Source of the DNA: Myroides sp. JBRI-B21084
GTDB lineage: Bacteria > Bacteroidota > Bacteroidia > Flavobacteriales > Flavobacteriaceae
Reading direction: 5' to 3'
Length of the DNA stretch: 64,000 nt
Assembly (NCBI RefSeq): GCF_030545015.1
Contig: NZ_CP120653.1
Location: forward strand, 806,001 to 870,000
Program-made: the position numbers and the translations under genes
Part shown: piece after piece, positions 26,701 through 37,800 of the stretch
Numbering within the stretch: position 1 is the first letter of the stretch
How the letters are laid out: each line of letters starts with the position of its first letter
Notes under the pieces: generated by a model
What the model was told of the DNA's origin: nothing
Database searches by the model: none
What the model saw: only the letters and a program-made list of their open reading frames with translations

Positions 26701-29195
26701 GCGATACAGGTTTTGGAACCATAAACATCTATTTATACGGAAAAGCCTTAGTAGATGCAACAGGTCAAAACTACGGTTTCCAGTTTTTTGAAACACAAAG
26801 TGACGCGATGAATAATGTGAACAACATTGCTAATCCGGTAGCATACAACAACCTTACACCAGGAAATTCAACTATCTGGATTCGTATTAATGATGCAACC
26901 TCAGGCTGTTTTTCAGTGTACCCAATCTCGTTCCAATTAGTAGTTCCACCAAAATTACCAGCAAGTTTACCAAAACTAACAACTTGTGATGTTTTAGGAG
27001 ATAAACAAGATGGTTCAACGTTTTTTGATTTAACCTTACAAAACGCAGCGTTATTAGCTGCACAAACAACGCAAGGAGCATACCAAATACGTTATTATAC
27101 CACGCAAGCGTCGGCAGATAGCAACACTAATTGGATTGTAACCCCAACACAATTCCAAAATACAACCAACCCACAAACTATTTGGGTGCGTATAGAGGAT
27201 ACATCAAAACCAGGAGGTTGTTCACGCGTGATGAGTTTCCAAATAGAAGTAAATGTACCATTGGTATTAAAACAACCATTACCAATTGTTTTATGTGATA
27301 CCGATTTACCAAACGATGGTTCGCGCGAGTTTAATTTAACCATTCGCGAATACGATTTATTTGGCGGTCAACCACCATTTGGAGCAACAATAAGCTACTA
27401 TTTAAGTTTACAAGCAGCACAAAACGGCTTTAACAAAATAGTAGATCCAACGAAATTCTACAACACAGTAAATCCACAAACAATTTACATAGCAGTAGAA
27501 AATCAATACGGATGTAAAAGCATTGCAACCTTAACAGTACGTGTATTACCTTTACCAGAACCAAACCCAGCGCCAACACCATTAGAAGCGTGTGAAGATG
27601 CAATAGGAACAGGAATGGCAACGTTTAATTTACGCGATGCTGAAGCAAATATCAGTAATTACGGAAATTATACATACGGATATTACGCATCAGAAGTAGG
27701 AGCACACGTAGGGCCATCAGATTTAAGTTTTATACCAAACCCTACAAATTTCTTTAGTCAAAGTTCACGCGTTTATGTACGTGTAGAAAACGGTTTTACC
27801 GACACTAATGAAAGATGTTATACCGTAGTACCGTTAGATTTAATAGTGAATCCAATACCAAAAGTAGGACCAATGACGGCATTACTAGCGTGTATGGATA
27901 ACCCAACTCGCACAACGAAATTTAACTTACACGACAAAGATGCCGAAGCATTAGCAGGAGCCAACGCAACGGATTATATAGTTAGATATTATGCATCGTT
28001 ACAAAATGCAACAGACAACGTAAACCCAATACCATATACTTACGAGAACACTACGTTAGATCGTCAAGAAATATGGGTGCGAGTAGAAAATAAAGACACC
28101 GGATGTTTCAATATATCAAGTTTCTTTATCCAAATAGAACAAGCAGTTTACGCATTTGCAATTACCGATACAGAATTCTGTGAAACCGATTATGTAAACG
28201 ACGGAATATCGTTAGTAGATTTAAGTAGATTAGATGCCGAAGCAATAGGTACCCAACCACAACCAAATTTAGTGGTAGAATACCGCCGTTGGAACGGAAC
28301 ATTAATACCAAACAAAACAAGTGCACAAGTATTCCATGGTGAAGTATTAAGAGCAATAGTTAAGAATGCGAATCCAAACTTATTATGTACAGCAACTGTA
28401 ACTTTTACAGTACGCTTAAAAGATGCACCAGTTGTAAAACCATTAGTAGATGGTATTGTATGTTACGAATACCGCGATGAATGGTCAATAATAAGTGGAC
28501 ATTATTTAGAAACAGGTGTAGCAGAAGGTACAGGTTACACAATGGTATGGACCAGAAACGGAGTAGCATTAACCCCTGATGTAGCCGATGTATTAAACGG
28601 AGGCAGCAGATTGTTTGTAAAACGCGGAGGTACTTACACGGTAGTAGTAACCGGGCCAAACGGATGTACAACAACCCGTTCAGCAGTTGTAAATGAATCG
28701 CCAAGTGTAACGATAGACGAAGTGAAAGTAACCGATAGTTTTGGCGATACCAATGCAATAGAAGTAATGGCTTATGCAGGTCCAGGTGTTGTATTAGAAT
28801 ACAAACTAGATAACGGTCCATGGCAAGAGTCGAACATATTCTTAGATGTAACACCAGGAGAACACACTGTTTATGTACGTATAGAAGGCGAAATGTGTGA
28901 GGCAAGTAAAGTAGTAACAGTAATGGATTATCCAAAATACTTTACACCAAACAACGACGGTTACAACGATACTTGGAACATTTGGTCGTTGAAAAACCAA
29001 CCAAATGCAAAAGTTTATGTATTTGATCGCTTTGGAAAGTTAATCAAACAGTTAAGTCCATCAGGACCAGGATGGGATGGAACGTTTAATGGCAATCCGC
29101 TACCATCAAGTGATTACTGGTTCAAAGCAGAATATGTAGATCCAAAAACAGGATTAAACAAAGAAGTATCAGGACACTTCTCTTTAAAACGATAA
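23784..29195 (+). CDS. Giant T9SS-secreted protein A (choice-of-anchor L, type B sorting domain)
   Basis: An 1803-residue surface or secreted protein. The order is: signal peptide (1-19, ending FLGFSQ); a choice-of-anchor L-like head (about 28-300); an Ig-like domain around FEWFKDGIKIPG; about twelve modules of 80-100 residues with the pattern ...C-D...DG...F.L...Y......A....I......Q.IWVR..N...GCF; a second Ig-like domain (YTMVWTRNGVALTPD); and a C-terminal type B sorting domain of about 90 residues (FTPNNDGYNDTW, FDRFGKLIKQL, then FSLKR at the end). The last of these is the gliding-associated signal for type IX secretion. The head departs from the usual FASEEY motif, reading IFGSNSYQGCWGR. 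It is the upstream member of a tandem pair and probably an adhesin. Confidence 0.88.
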   Translation: MRNKYLLILFLVTSFLGFSQQYNYVDIDETYTAEQLVKNVLVRSTCDLVSNVKYQYCDGSPGSKQIYPLGYFQRNGSTFGFDDGIVISTDQSYFMEGPIGNKNSGNLNNQYRWTGDQDLNDLINDAGGWPAGAPRQDIRSATIDFDFIPLQTTVNFEYIFGSNSYQGCWGRCQNAALFGAWLTDTTTGVGQNLALVPNTTDPISIATVRDEAKTNPGATAGCGTSVNPLYFGNAYGGGPNQVPNLAAPINLNGHTVPMTSLVANVIPGRKYRIKLAIIDFCNTTSHTSAVFFKAGSFDIGNLDLGKPVLIADGNGLCVGDSYTLKSGLDANLFTFEWFKDGIKIPGKTGPNLVVTETGDYYVKAFIPNVGGCILEAEPVRVEFYEYVNILAPKNLAVCPTTGTTTRIDLKDAVVGVTTNPNILYNFYLTKLDAENDTNKISDLYNLANNANVPRTIWVRAYELNNPCPFISSFTIDFINCALTLNPLPDLSICEGASVQTFDLTVQTPVVYNNAVGFAVTYHLSKPDADTGVNPIPSGNLATYNGVDGERIWVRVTDTNNPLAFGVTSFYLYRNLLPLIQSTILPVTACEIGTSGLATFDLNLAYNTIPVKSLGVGLEFYATQQDALVGNTSLMLPTSYTAAAGTIYVRVRNLDGDCFVVVPLQLQIINTPVANTLAPLTYCDLNNDGFGEFNLDVTRVLIAGNPMPANSTVTFHETQADAAANVNVISNTGAYINKVKNQQTVYARVGFTNSSCYNVVPLTLIVNKVPNINPVINLKICDINNDDVELINLRSRETDMMSGLNAANYTVTYHLTANAAMANTGAIGNTSSFSTNVSRVVYVRVTDNTTGCFVISRIDLLLVAMPTVANPLPSVYACDTDGNGFEIFDLASLKAGIIGTQQGVDVSFHYTNTDAQTGINPLADQYQNVSANVQTIFVRVYNPSTGCFVVSTLTLVVKANPVITLPSSPYVICSDTGFGTINIYLYGKALVDATGQNYGFQFFETQSDAMNNVNNIANPVAYNNLTPGNSTIWIRINDATSGCFSVYPISFQLVVPPKLPASLPKLTTCDVLGDKQDGSTFFDLTLQNAALLAAQTTQGAYQIRYYTTQASADSNTNWIVTPTQFQNTTNPQTIWVRIEDTSKPGGCSRVMSFQIEVNVPLVLKQPLPIVLCDTDLPNDGSREFNLTIREYDLFGGQPPFGATISYYLSLQAAQNGFNKIVDPTKFYNTVNPQTIYIAVENQYGCKSIATLTVRVLPLPEPNPAPTPLEACEDAIGTGMATFNLRDAEANISNYGNYTYGYYASEVGAHVGPSDLSFIPNPTNFFSQSSRVYVRVENGFTDTNERCYTVVPLDLIVNPIPKVGPMTALLACMDNPTRTTKFNLHDKDAEALAGANATDYIVRYYASLQNATDNVNPIPYTYENTTLDRQEIWVRVENKDTGCFNISSFFIQIEQAVYAFAITDTEFCETDYVNDGISLVDLSRLDAEAIGTQPQPNLVVEYRRWNGTLIPNKTSAQVFHGEVLRAIVKNANPNLLCTATVTFTVRLKDAPVVKPLVDGIVCYEYRDEWSIISGHYLETGVAEGTGYTMVWTRNGVALTPDVADVLNGGSRLFVKRGGTYTVVVTGPNGCTTTRSAVVNESPSVTIDEVKVTDSFGDTNAIEVMAYAGPGVVLEYKLDNGPWQESNIFLDVTPGEHTVYVRIEGEMCEASKVVTVMDYPKYFTPNNDGYNDTWNIWSLKNQPNAKVYVFDRFGKLIKQLSPSGPGWDGTFNGNPLPSSDYWFKAEYVDPKTGLNKEVSGHFSLKR

Positions 29196-29267
29196 GGCTG
29201 ATAATGAAACAAATAAAAAAAGGAAGCAAAACGCTTCCTTTTTTTATTTGTTTCATTTTTTGTAAAA
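24910..29267 (+). repeat. 4.36-kb near-identical direct repeat, copy A
   Basis: Copy A pairs with 30430-34787 at a constant offset of 5520 bases with no indels seen by eye. It spans the module region, the C-terminal sorting domain, the stop and the terminator of the giant genes. Scattered substitutions cluster between about 25950 and 26175; from there to the 3' end only a few bases differ. Confidence 0.95.
29206..29254 (+). terminator. Terminator of giant gene A
   Basis: A perfect 22-bp stem (29206-29227 with 29233-29254) with an AAAAC loop and an internal T run. It is part of the duplicated 4.36-kb segment. The next 97 bases to giant gene B are A/T-rich and probably hold that gene's promoter. 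Confidence 0.85.
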
Positions 29268-29351
29268 AATTAAATCATAAAGTGTATATTGCATAAAATA
29301 TTAAAATAAACTATTTTTATATTTCAATTTTTAGAAACTGAACTTTTAAAT

Positions 29352-32300
29352 ATGCAAAAGAAACTATTTTTAAGAATAAATAGTCATTGGGTAGTATTAC
29401 TGCTATTCCTGTCTATTTTTGGTTATAGCCAACCGATAACAGTAAGCACAACGGCTTATACAGCTGAACAGTTGGTTAAAGACGTTTTGATTAAAACTCC
29501 GTGTGCACAAATTACAAATGTAAGTTGGTCAACAGGGAGTAGTTTTCCAACAGGTGATAAGTCAAATGGTATTGGTTATTTTCAAAATTCCAATCCATCA
29601 CTTGATATGGCCGATGGTATTATTCTTTCAACAGGTAAGGCAGATGATGCTCCTGGTCCAAGGGGTTTAAACGGTGGATCAAGTACAGGTACTCAAAATT
29701 CTTGGCCTGACGATTTACAGTTAACTACCTATATGAATAATGTGTTAGGAAACAATGATACATACCATAATGCTACCATATTAGAGTTTGATTTTGTGCC
29801 ATTTACATCGGAGATTAAATTCAATTTTATATTTGCTTCTGAAGAATATGGTACCTATCAATGTAATTATTCTGATGCTTTTGCATTTTTTTTAACAAAT
29901 ACAGTTTCAAACACTACTACAAATTTAGCTTTAGTTCCAAATACAACCGATCCAATTTCGGTAGTAACCATTAGAGATGCAGCTCATAATGGAGGTTGTG
30001 CATCTGTAAATGCCCAATATTTTGATAGTTTTAATAGTACAAGTACAACTAACGCTATTAATTTTAATGGACAAACAAAAAAAATGACTGCCCAGTCGCC
30101 AGTTGTTCCTTTTACAAAATATCACATTAAAATGGTGATACAAGATAGGGGTGATGCTGGTGTAGATTCTGCAGTTTTTATTGAAGGTGGAAGTTTTAAT
30201 TTAGGTAACTTAGATTTAGGTAACCCAGTATTAATTGCCGATGGTAATGGTTTATGTGTAGGCGATAGTTATACTTTTAATGCGGGTTTAAATCCTAATT
30301 TATTTACATTTGAATGGTTTAAAGATGGAATTAAAATTCCTGGTCAAACTGGTCAAACTTTAGTTGTTACTGAAACAGGTGATTACAATGTTAGAGCTTT
30401 TGTGCCTAATATAGCTTGTTATTTTGAGTCAGAACCAGTACGAGTAGAGTTTTATGAATATGTAAATATACTAGCACCTAAGAATTTAGCTGTTTGTCCA
30501 ACTACAGGTACAACCACACGTATCGATTTAAAAGATGCTGTAGTAGGCGTAACTACGAATCCAAACATTTTGTATAATTTCTATTTAACAAAGTTAGATG
30601 CAGAAAACGATACTAATAAAATATCAGACTTATACAATTTAGCAAATAATGCCAATGTACCACGTACTATTTGGGTTCGCGCATATGAATTGAATAATCC
30701 ATGTCCGTTTATAAGTTCGTTTACAATAGATTTTATCAACTGTGCCTTAACTTTAAATCCATTACCAGATTTGTCAATTTGTGAAGGAGCAAGCGTACAA
30801 ACTTTTGATTTAACAGTACAAACACCAGTAGTTTATAACAATGCAGTAGGTTTTGCGGTTACTTACCACTTAAGTAAACCCGATGCAGATACCGGTGTAA
30901 ACCCAATACCAAGTGGCAATTTAGCTACTTACAATGGAGTTGATGGAGAACGTATTTGGGTACGTGTAACCGATACCAATAATCCATTAGCATTTGGAGT
31001 AACCTCATTTTATTTATACCGCAATTTATTGCCATTAATACAAAGTACCATTTTACCAGTAACAGCTTGTGAAATAGGAACAAGTGGTTTGGCAACATTC
31101 GATTTAAATTTAGCTTATAATACTATCCCAGTAAAATCATTAGGTGTAGGATTAGAGTTTTATGCAACGCAACAAGATGCATTAGTAGGTAATACTTCAT
31201 TAATGTTGCCAACAAGTTACACAGCAGCAGCAGGAACCATTTATGTACGAGTACGTAATTTAGATGGCGATTGTTTTGTAGTAGTACCATTACAATTACA
31301 AATCATAAACACACCGGTAGCAAATACTTTAGCACCCTTAACGTATTGTGATTTAAACAACGATGGTTTTGGTGAATTTAATTTAGATGTAACTCGTGTT
31401 TTAATAGCAGGAAATCCAATGCCAGCTAATTCAACGGTAACATTCCACGAAACACAGGCAGATGCAGCAGCAAACGTAAACATTATAAAAAACACAGGAG
31501 CGTATATCAACAAAGTAAAAGACCAACAAACAATTTATGTACGTGTAGGTTTTACCAACTCTAGTTGCTACAATGTTGTACCATTGACTTTAATTGTTAA
31601 TAAAGTTCCTAAAATTACCGATATTCGTAATTTAAAAGTATGTGATATAAATAATGATGATGTAGAATTAATCAACTTACGCAGTAAAGAAACTGATATG
31701 ATGTCTGGTTTAAATGCTGCAAATTATACCGTTACTTATCACTTAACTGCAAATGCAGCTATGGCAAATACAGGAGCTATAGGAAATACATCAAGTTTTT
31801 CAACCAATGTATCACGTGTGGTTTATGTACGCGTAACAGATAACACCACAGGTTGTTTTGTAATAAGCAGAATTGATTTATTATTGGTAGCAATGCCAAC
31901 TGTAGCTAACCCATTACCATCGGTTTACGCATGTGATACAGACGGTAACGGATTTGAGATATTTGATTTAGCAAGTTTAAAAGCAGGTATCATAGGTACG
32001 CAACAAGGTGTAGATGTAAGTTTCCATTACACGAATACCGATGCTCAAACCGGCATTAACCCGTTAGCAGATCAATATCAAAACGTATCGGCAAACGTAC
32101 AAACAATATTTGTACGTGTGTATAACCCAAGTACAGGATGTTTTGTAGTAAGTACGTTAACATTGGTAGTAAAAGCCAATCCTGTAATTACCTTACCAAG
32201 TAGGCCATATGTAATATGTAGCGATACAGGTTTTGGAACCATAAACATCTATTTATACGGAAAAGCCTTAGTAGATGCAACAGGTCAAAACTACGGTTTC

Positions 32301-34715
32301 CAGTTTTTTGAAACACAAAGTGACGCGATGAATAATGTGAACAACATTGCTAATCCGGTAGCATACAACAACCTTACACCAGGAAATTCAACTATCTGGA
32401 TTCGTATTAATGATGCAACCTCAGGCTGTTTTTCAGTGTACCCAATCTCGTTCCAATTAGTAGTTCCACCAAAATTACCAGCAAGTTTACCAAAACTAAC
32501 AACTTGTGATGTTTTAGGAGATAAACAAGATGGTTCAACGTTTTTTGATTTAACCTTACAAAACGCAGCGTTATTAGCTGCACAAACAACGCAAGGAACA
32601 TACCAAATACGTTATTATACCACGCAAGCGTCGGCAGATAGCAACACTAATTGGATTGTAACCCCAACACAATTCCAAAATACAACCAACCCACAAACTA
32701 TTTGGGTGCGTATAGAGGATACATCAAAACCAGGAGGTTGTTCACGCGTGATGAGTTTCCAAATAGAAGTAAATGTACCATTGGTATTAAAACAACCATT
32801 ACCAATTGTTTTATGTGATACCGATTTACCAAACGATGGTTCGCGCGAGTTTAATTTAACCATTCGCGAATACGATTTATTTGGCGGTCAACCACCATTT
32901 GGAGCAACAATAAGCTACTATTTAAGTTTACAATCAGCACAAAACGGCTTTAACAAAATAGTAGATCCAACGAAATTCTACAACACAGTAAATCCACAAA
33001 CAATTTACATAGCAGTAGAAAATCAATACGGCTGTAAAAGCATTGCAACTTTAACCGTACGTGTATTACCTTTACCAGAACCAAACCCAGCGCCAACACC
33101 ATTAGAAGCGTGTGAAGATGCAATAGGAACAGGAATGGCAACATTTAATTTACGCGATGCTGAAGCAAATATCAGTAATTACGGAAATTATACATACGGA
33201 TATTACGCATCAGAAGTAGGAGCACATGTAGGGCCAGCAGATATAAGTTTTATACCAAACCCTACAAATTTCTTTAGTCAAAGTTCACGCGTTTATGTAC
33301 GTGTAGAAAACGGTTTTACCGACACTAATGAAAGATGTTATACCGTAGTACCGTTAGATTTAATAGTGAATCCAATACCAAAAGTAGGACCAATGACGGC
33401 ATTACTAGCGTGTATGGATAACCCAACTCGCACAACGAAATTTAACTTACACGACAAAGATGCCGAAGCATTAGCAGGAGCCAACGCAACGGATTATATA
33501 GTTAGATATTATGCATCGTTACAAAATGCAACAGACAACGTAAACCCAATACCATATACTTACGAGAACACTACGTTAGATCGTCAAGAAATATGGGTGC
33601 GAGTAGAAAATAAAGACACCGGATGTTTCAATATATCAAGTTTCTTTATCCAAATAGAACAAGCAGTTTACGCATTTGCAATTACCGATACAGAATTCTG
33701 TGAAACCGATTATGTAAACGACGGAATATCGTTAGTAGATTTAAGTAGATTAGATGCCGAAGCAATAGGTACCCAACCACAACCAAATTTAGTGGTAGAA
33801 TACCGCCGTTGGAACGGAACATTAATACCAAACAAAACAAGTGCACAAGTATTCCATGGTGAAGTATTAAGAGCAATAGTTAAGAATGCGAATCCAAACT
33901 TATTATGTACAGCAACTGTAACTTTTACAGTACGCTTAAAAGATGCACCAGTTGTAAAACCATTAGTAGATGGTATTGTATGTTACGAATACCGCGATGA
34001 ATGGTCAATAATAAGTGGACATTATTTAGAAACAGGTGTAGCAGAAGGTACAGGTTACACAATGGTATGGACCAGAAACGGAGTAGCATTAACCCCTGAT
34101 GTAGCCGATGTATTAAACGGAGGCAGCAGATTGTTTGTAAAACGCGGAGGTACTTACACGGTAGTAGTAACCGGGCCAAACGGATGTACAACAACCCGTT
34201 CAGCAGTTGTAAATGAATCGCCAAGTGTAACGATAGACGAAGTGAAAGTAACCGATAGTTTTGGCGATACCAATGCAATAGAAGTAATGGCTTATGCAGG
34301 TCCAGGTGTTGTATTAGAATACAAACTAGATAACGGTCCATGGCAAGAGTCGAACATATTCTTAGATGTAACACCAGGAGAACACACTGTTTATGTACGT
34401 ATAGAAGGCGAAATGTGTGAGGCAAGTAAAGTAGTAACAGTAATGGATTATCCAAAATACTTTACACCAAACAACGACGGTTACAACGATACTTGGAACA
34501 TTTGGTCGTTGAAAAACCAACCAAATGCAAAAGTATATGTATTTGATCGCTTTGGAAAGTTAATCAAACAGTTAAGTCCATCAGGACCAGGATGGGATGG
34601 AACGTTTAATGGCAATCCACTACCATCAAGTGATTACTGGTTCAAAGCAGAATATGTAGATCCAAAAACAGGATTAAACAAAGAAGTATCAGGACACTTC
34701 TCTTTAAAACGATAA
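29352..34715 (+). CDS. Giant T9SS-secreted protein B (choice-of-anchor L, type B sorting domain)
   Basis: A 1787-residue paralogue of the upstream giant protein. From about residue 360 to the end the two are almost identical, but the heads differ. A signal peptide (about 9-27, ending IFGYSQ) is followed by a typical choice-of-anchor L domain with the canonical FNFIFASEEYGTYQCNYSD and AFAFFL motifs. After that come the Ig-like domain, about twelve Cys-containing modules, a second Ig-like domain and the C-terminal type B sorting domain. It is likely secreted by the type IX system and attached at the surface. The secretion genes are not in the window. The 156-base gap upstream contains the terminator of gene A and an A/T-rich promoter region. 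Confidence 0.9.
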   Translation: MQKKLFLRINSHWVVLLLFLSIFGYSQPITVSTTAYTAEQLVKDVLIKTPCAQITNVSWSTGSSFPTGDKSNGIGYFQNSNPSLDMADGIILSTGKADDAPGPRGLNGGSSTGTQNSWPDDLQLTTYMNNVLGNNDTYHNATILEFDFVPFTSEIKFNFIFASEEYGTYQCNYSDAFAFFLTNTVSNTTTNLALVPNTTDPISVVTIRDAAHNGGCASVNAQYFDSFNSTSTTNAINFNGQTKKMTAQSPVVPFTKYHIKMVIQDRGDAGVDSAVFIEGGSFNLGNLDLGNPVLIADGNGLCVGDSYTFNAGLNPNLFTFEWFKDGIKIPGQTGQTLVVTETGDYNVRAFVPNIACYFESEPVRVEFYEYVNILAPKNLAVCPTTGTTTRIDLKDAVVGVTTNPNILYNFYLTKLDAENDTNKISDLYNLANNANVPRTIWVRAYELNNPCPFISSFTIDFINCALTLNPLPDLSICEGASVQTFDLTVQTPVVYNNAVGFAVTYHLSKPDADTGVNPIPSGNLATYNGVDGERIWVRVTDTNNPLAFGVTSFYLYRNLLPLIQSTILPVTACEIGTSGLATFDLNLAYNTIPVKSLGVGLEFYATQQDALVGNTSLMLPTSYTAAAGTIYVRVRNLDGDCFVVVPLQLQIINTPVANTLAPLTYCDLNNDGFGEFNLDVTRVLIAGNPMPANSTVTFHETQADAAANVNIIKNTGAYINKVKDQQTIYVRVGFTNSSCYNVVPLTLIVNKVPKITDIRNLKVCDINNDDVELINLRSKETDMMSGLNAANYTVTYHLTANAAMANTGAIGNTSSFSTNVSRVVYVRVTDNTTGCFVISRIDLLLVAMPTVANPLPSVYACDTDGNGFEIFDLASLKAGIIGTQQGVDVSFHYTNTDAQTGINPLADQYQNVSANVQTIFVRVYNPSTGCFVVSTLTLVVKANPVITLPSRPYVICSDTGFGTINIYLYGKALVDATGQNYGFQFFETQSDAMNNVNNIANPVAYNNLTPGNSTIWIRINDATSGCFSVYPISFQLVVPPKLPASLPKLTTCDVLGDKQDGSTFFDLTLQNAALLAAQTTQGTYQIRYYTTQASADSNTNWIVTPTQFQNTTNPQTIWVRIEDTSKPGGCSRVMSFQIEVNVPLVLKQPLPIVLCDTDLPNDGSREFNLTIREYDLFGGQPPFGATISYYLSLQSAQNGFNKIVDPTKFYNTVNPQTIYIAVENQYGCKSIATLTVRVLPLPEPNPAPTPLEACEDAIGTGMATFNLRDAEANISNYGNYTYGYYASEVGAHVGPADISFIPNPTNFFSQSSRVYVRVENGFTDTNERCYTVVPLDLIVNPIPKVGPMTALLACMDNPTRTTKFNLHDKDAEALAGANATDYIVRYYASLQNATDNVNPIPYTYENTTLDRQEIWVRVENKDTGCFNISSFFIQIEQAVYAFAITDTEFCETDYVNDGISLVDLSRLDAEAIGTQPQPNLVVEYRRWNGTLIPNKTSAQVFHGEVLRAIVKNANPNLLCTATVTFTVRLKDAPVVKPLVDGIVCYEYRDEWSIISGHYLETGVAEGTGYTMVWTRNGVALTPDVADVLNGGSRLFVKRGGTYTVVVTGPNGCTTTRSAVVNESPSVTIDEVKVTDSFGDTNAIEVMAYAGPGVVLEYKLDNGPWQESNIFLDVTPGEHTVYVRIEGEMCEASKVVTVMDYPKYFTPNNDGYNDTWNIWSLKNQPNAKVYVFDRFGKLIKQLSPSGPGWDGTFNGNPLPSSDYWFKAEYVDPKTGLNKEVSGHFSLKR

Positions 34716-34787
34716 GGCTGATAATGAAACAAATAAAAAAAGGAAGCAAAACGCTTCCTTTTTTTATTTGTTTCATTTTTTGTAAAA
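30430..34787 (+). repeat. 4.36-kb near-identical direct repeat, copy B
   Basis: The partner of 24910-29267, in direct orientation, with 1162 bases of unique DNA between the copies. Homologous recombination between them would delete one head plus one body and leave a chimeric single gene. Confidence 0.95.
34726..34774 (+). terminator. Terminator of giant gene B
   Basis: An exact copy of the 22-bp stem terminator behind gene A (34726-34747 with 34753-34774). Confidence 0.85.
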
Positions 34788-34845
34788 TATCTATTTTAAA
34801 TAAAAGTTAAAAGATGTAACTTGCAAGGTCGAAATTAAATCAATA

Positions 34846-37800
34846 ATGGAACAAAAAATATACACGCCAAAAAACAAAGTACGCATAGTAACAGCAGCTG
34901 CTTTATTTGATGGGCACGATGCTGCAATTAACATAATGCGCCGAATAATACAGGCTACAGGTTGCGAAGTAATTCATTTAGGTCACGATAAATCGGTTGA
35001 AGATGTTGTTAATACAGCAATTCAAGAAGATGCAAATGCAATAGCCATGACATCGTATCAAGGTGGTCATAACGAATACTTTAAATACATGTATGATTTG
35101 CTTAACGAAAAAGGGGCAGGGCATATTAAAATTGTTGGCGGCGGCGGCGGCGTAATACTACCAACCGAAATAAATGAATTAATGGATTATGGTATTACAC
35201 GTATTTATTCTCCAGATGATGGAAGGGAATTAGGATTACAAGGTATGATTAACGATATGGTTGAAAAAGCTGATTTTCCAACAGGTTCTTTAGAACTACC
35301 AAAAGGGAAAGATGTGTACCAATCATTAAAAGATAAAGATATTACAACTATTTCGCGATTAATTTCGTTAGCAGAAAATCGTGAGGAAGACTTTTTAAAA
35401 GCTTTTGATTTTGAAAAAGTTGAAAATAAAACAGCGCCAGTATTAGGTATTACGGGTACTGGTGGAGCAGGAAAATCGTCAATGGTTGATGAAATTGTTC
35501 GTAGATTTTTAATCGATTTTCCTAATAAAAACATAGCATTAGTATCGGTAGATCCATCTAAAAAGAAAACAGGTGGAGCCTTGTTAGGTGATCGTATCCG
35601 CATGAATTCAATAAATAATTCACGTGTTTACATGCGTTCATTAGCAACTCGTCAATCAAATTTAGCATTATCTAAATATGTTGAAGAAGCTATTCAAGTG
35701 CTAAAAGCAGCCCAATACGATTTAATTATATTAGAAACATCGGGAATTGGGCAATCAGATACCGAAATATTAGATCATTCCGACGCTTCGTTGTACATCA
35801 TGACACCTGAATTTGGTGCAGCTACGCAGTTGGAAAAAATTGATATGTTAGATTTTGCCGATATTGTAGCCATCAACAAGTTTGATAAGCGAGGTGCGTT
35901 AGATGCTTTACGCGACGTGAAAAAACAATACCAACGCAATCATAATTTATGGGACACAAACCCTGATGATATGCCTGTTTTTGGAACCATTGCATCGCAA
36001 TTTAATGATCCTGGAACAAATCAATTATATAAATCAATTATCGATAAAGTAGTTGAGAAAACAGGAGCAGATTTACAATCTACATTCGAAATTACAAAAG
36101 AAATGTCTGAAAAAATATTTGTAATTCCACCAAGTAGAACACGTTATTTATCAGAAATTGCCGAAAACAATCGTGGGTATGATGCTAAGGCAGTTTCACA
36201 AAAAGAAGTTGCTCAAAAATTATATGCAATTTACAAAACCATTGAAACAATTTCGGGTAAGTTACCAAACATTACTCAACATGGAATTGAAATTGTAGGT
36301 GCTGAAAATGCAGAACTAGCAAAGGTTTTATTGGCTGAATTTGATAAGTTAAAACGCGATTTAGATCCGTATAATTGGGAAGTTATAACAACTTGGAACG
36401 ATAAAGTTAATAAATACAAAAACCCAGTTTATTCATTTAAAGTTCGCGATAAAGAAATCAAAATTCAAACGCATTCTGAATCATTGTCGCATTTACAAAT
36501 TCCAAAAATAGCTTTACCTAAATACGAAGCTTGGGGCGATATTTTACGTTGGGTTTTACAAGAAAATGTACCAGGTGAGTTTCCTTTTACATCGGGCTTG
36601 TATCCTTTTAAACGTGAAGGAGAAGATCCAACGCGTATGTTTGCTGGTGAAGGTGGACCAGAACGTACCAACCGTCGTTTTCACTATGTATCTAAAGGTA
36701 TGCCTGCAAAACGTTTATCAACAGCGTTTGATTCAGTAACTTTATACGGAAACGACCCAGGGCACAGACCAGATATTTACGGAAAAATTGGTAACGCAGG
36801 TGTTTCAATTTGTTGTTTAGACGATGCTAAGAAATTGTATTCAGGCTTTGATTTATCACATGCTGCAACATCAGTTTCAATGACCATTAATGGGCCCGCA
36901 CCTATGTTGTTAGGCTTTTTTATGAATGCAGCAATTGATCAAAACTGTGAAAAATACATCATAGAAAACGGTTTAGAAGCAGAAGTTGAAGCTAAAATTA
37001 AAGCCATTTACGAAGATAAAGGATTAAACCGCCCGCGTTATAATGGCGATTTACCAGAAGGAAACAATGGCTTAGGTTTAATGCTTTTAGGGGTAACAGG
37101 CGATCAGGTTTTACCTGCTGATGTATATGCTGAAATTAAGAAAAATACGCTTTCACAAGTTCGTGGTACAGTACAAGCCGATATTTTAAAAGAAGATCAA
37201 GCACAAAATACCTGTATTTTTTCAACTGAATTTGCATTGCGCTTAATGGGTGATGTTCAAGAATATTTTATCAATAAAAACGTACGTAATTTTTATTCGG
37301 TATCTATTTCGGGTTATCATATTGCCGAAGCAGGTGCTAATCCAGTAACTCAATTGGCATTTACATTAGCAAATGGTTTTACGTATGTAGAATATTACTT
37401 GTCGCGCGGTATGGATATCAATGCGTTTGGTCCAAACTTGTCGTTCTTTTTCTCAAATGGAATCGATCCAGAATATTCAGTAATAGGTCGTGTGGCTCGT
37501 AGAATTTGGGCAAAAGCATTAAAGCAAAAATACGGAGCAAATGAACGTGCGCAAATGTTAAAATATCATATTCAAACATCTGGTAGATCGTTACACGCCC
37601 AAGAAATTGATTTTAACGATATACGTACAACTTTACAAGCATTGTATGCAATTTACGACAACTGTAACTCATTACACACCAATGCGTACGATGAGGCTAT
37701 TACAACACCTACCGAAGAATCAGTGCGTAGAGCAATGGCAATTCAGTTAATTATAAATAAAGAGTTAGGATTGGCTAAGAACGAAAACCCAATTCAAGGT

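Noticed and set aside
26887-28935. Leucine-rich minus-strand frames within the giant genes (also in copy B)
   Set aside because: They are antisense shadows of Asn/Thr-rich coding sequence, repeated in both copies, with no start signals.
24910-34787. Repeated modules considered as CRISPR or tandem-repeat array
   Set aside because: The repeats are protein modules of 80-100 residues inside an open frame and one large gene duplication, with no short identical repeats and spacers.
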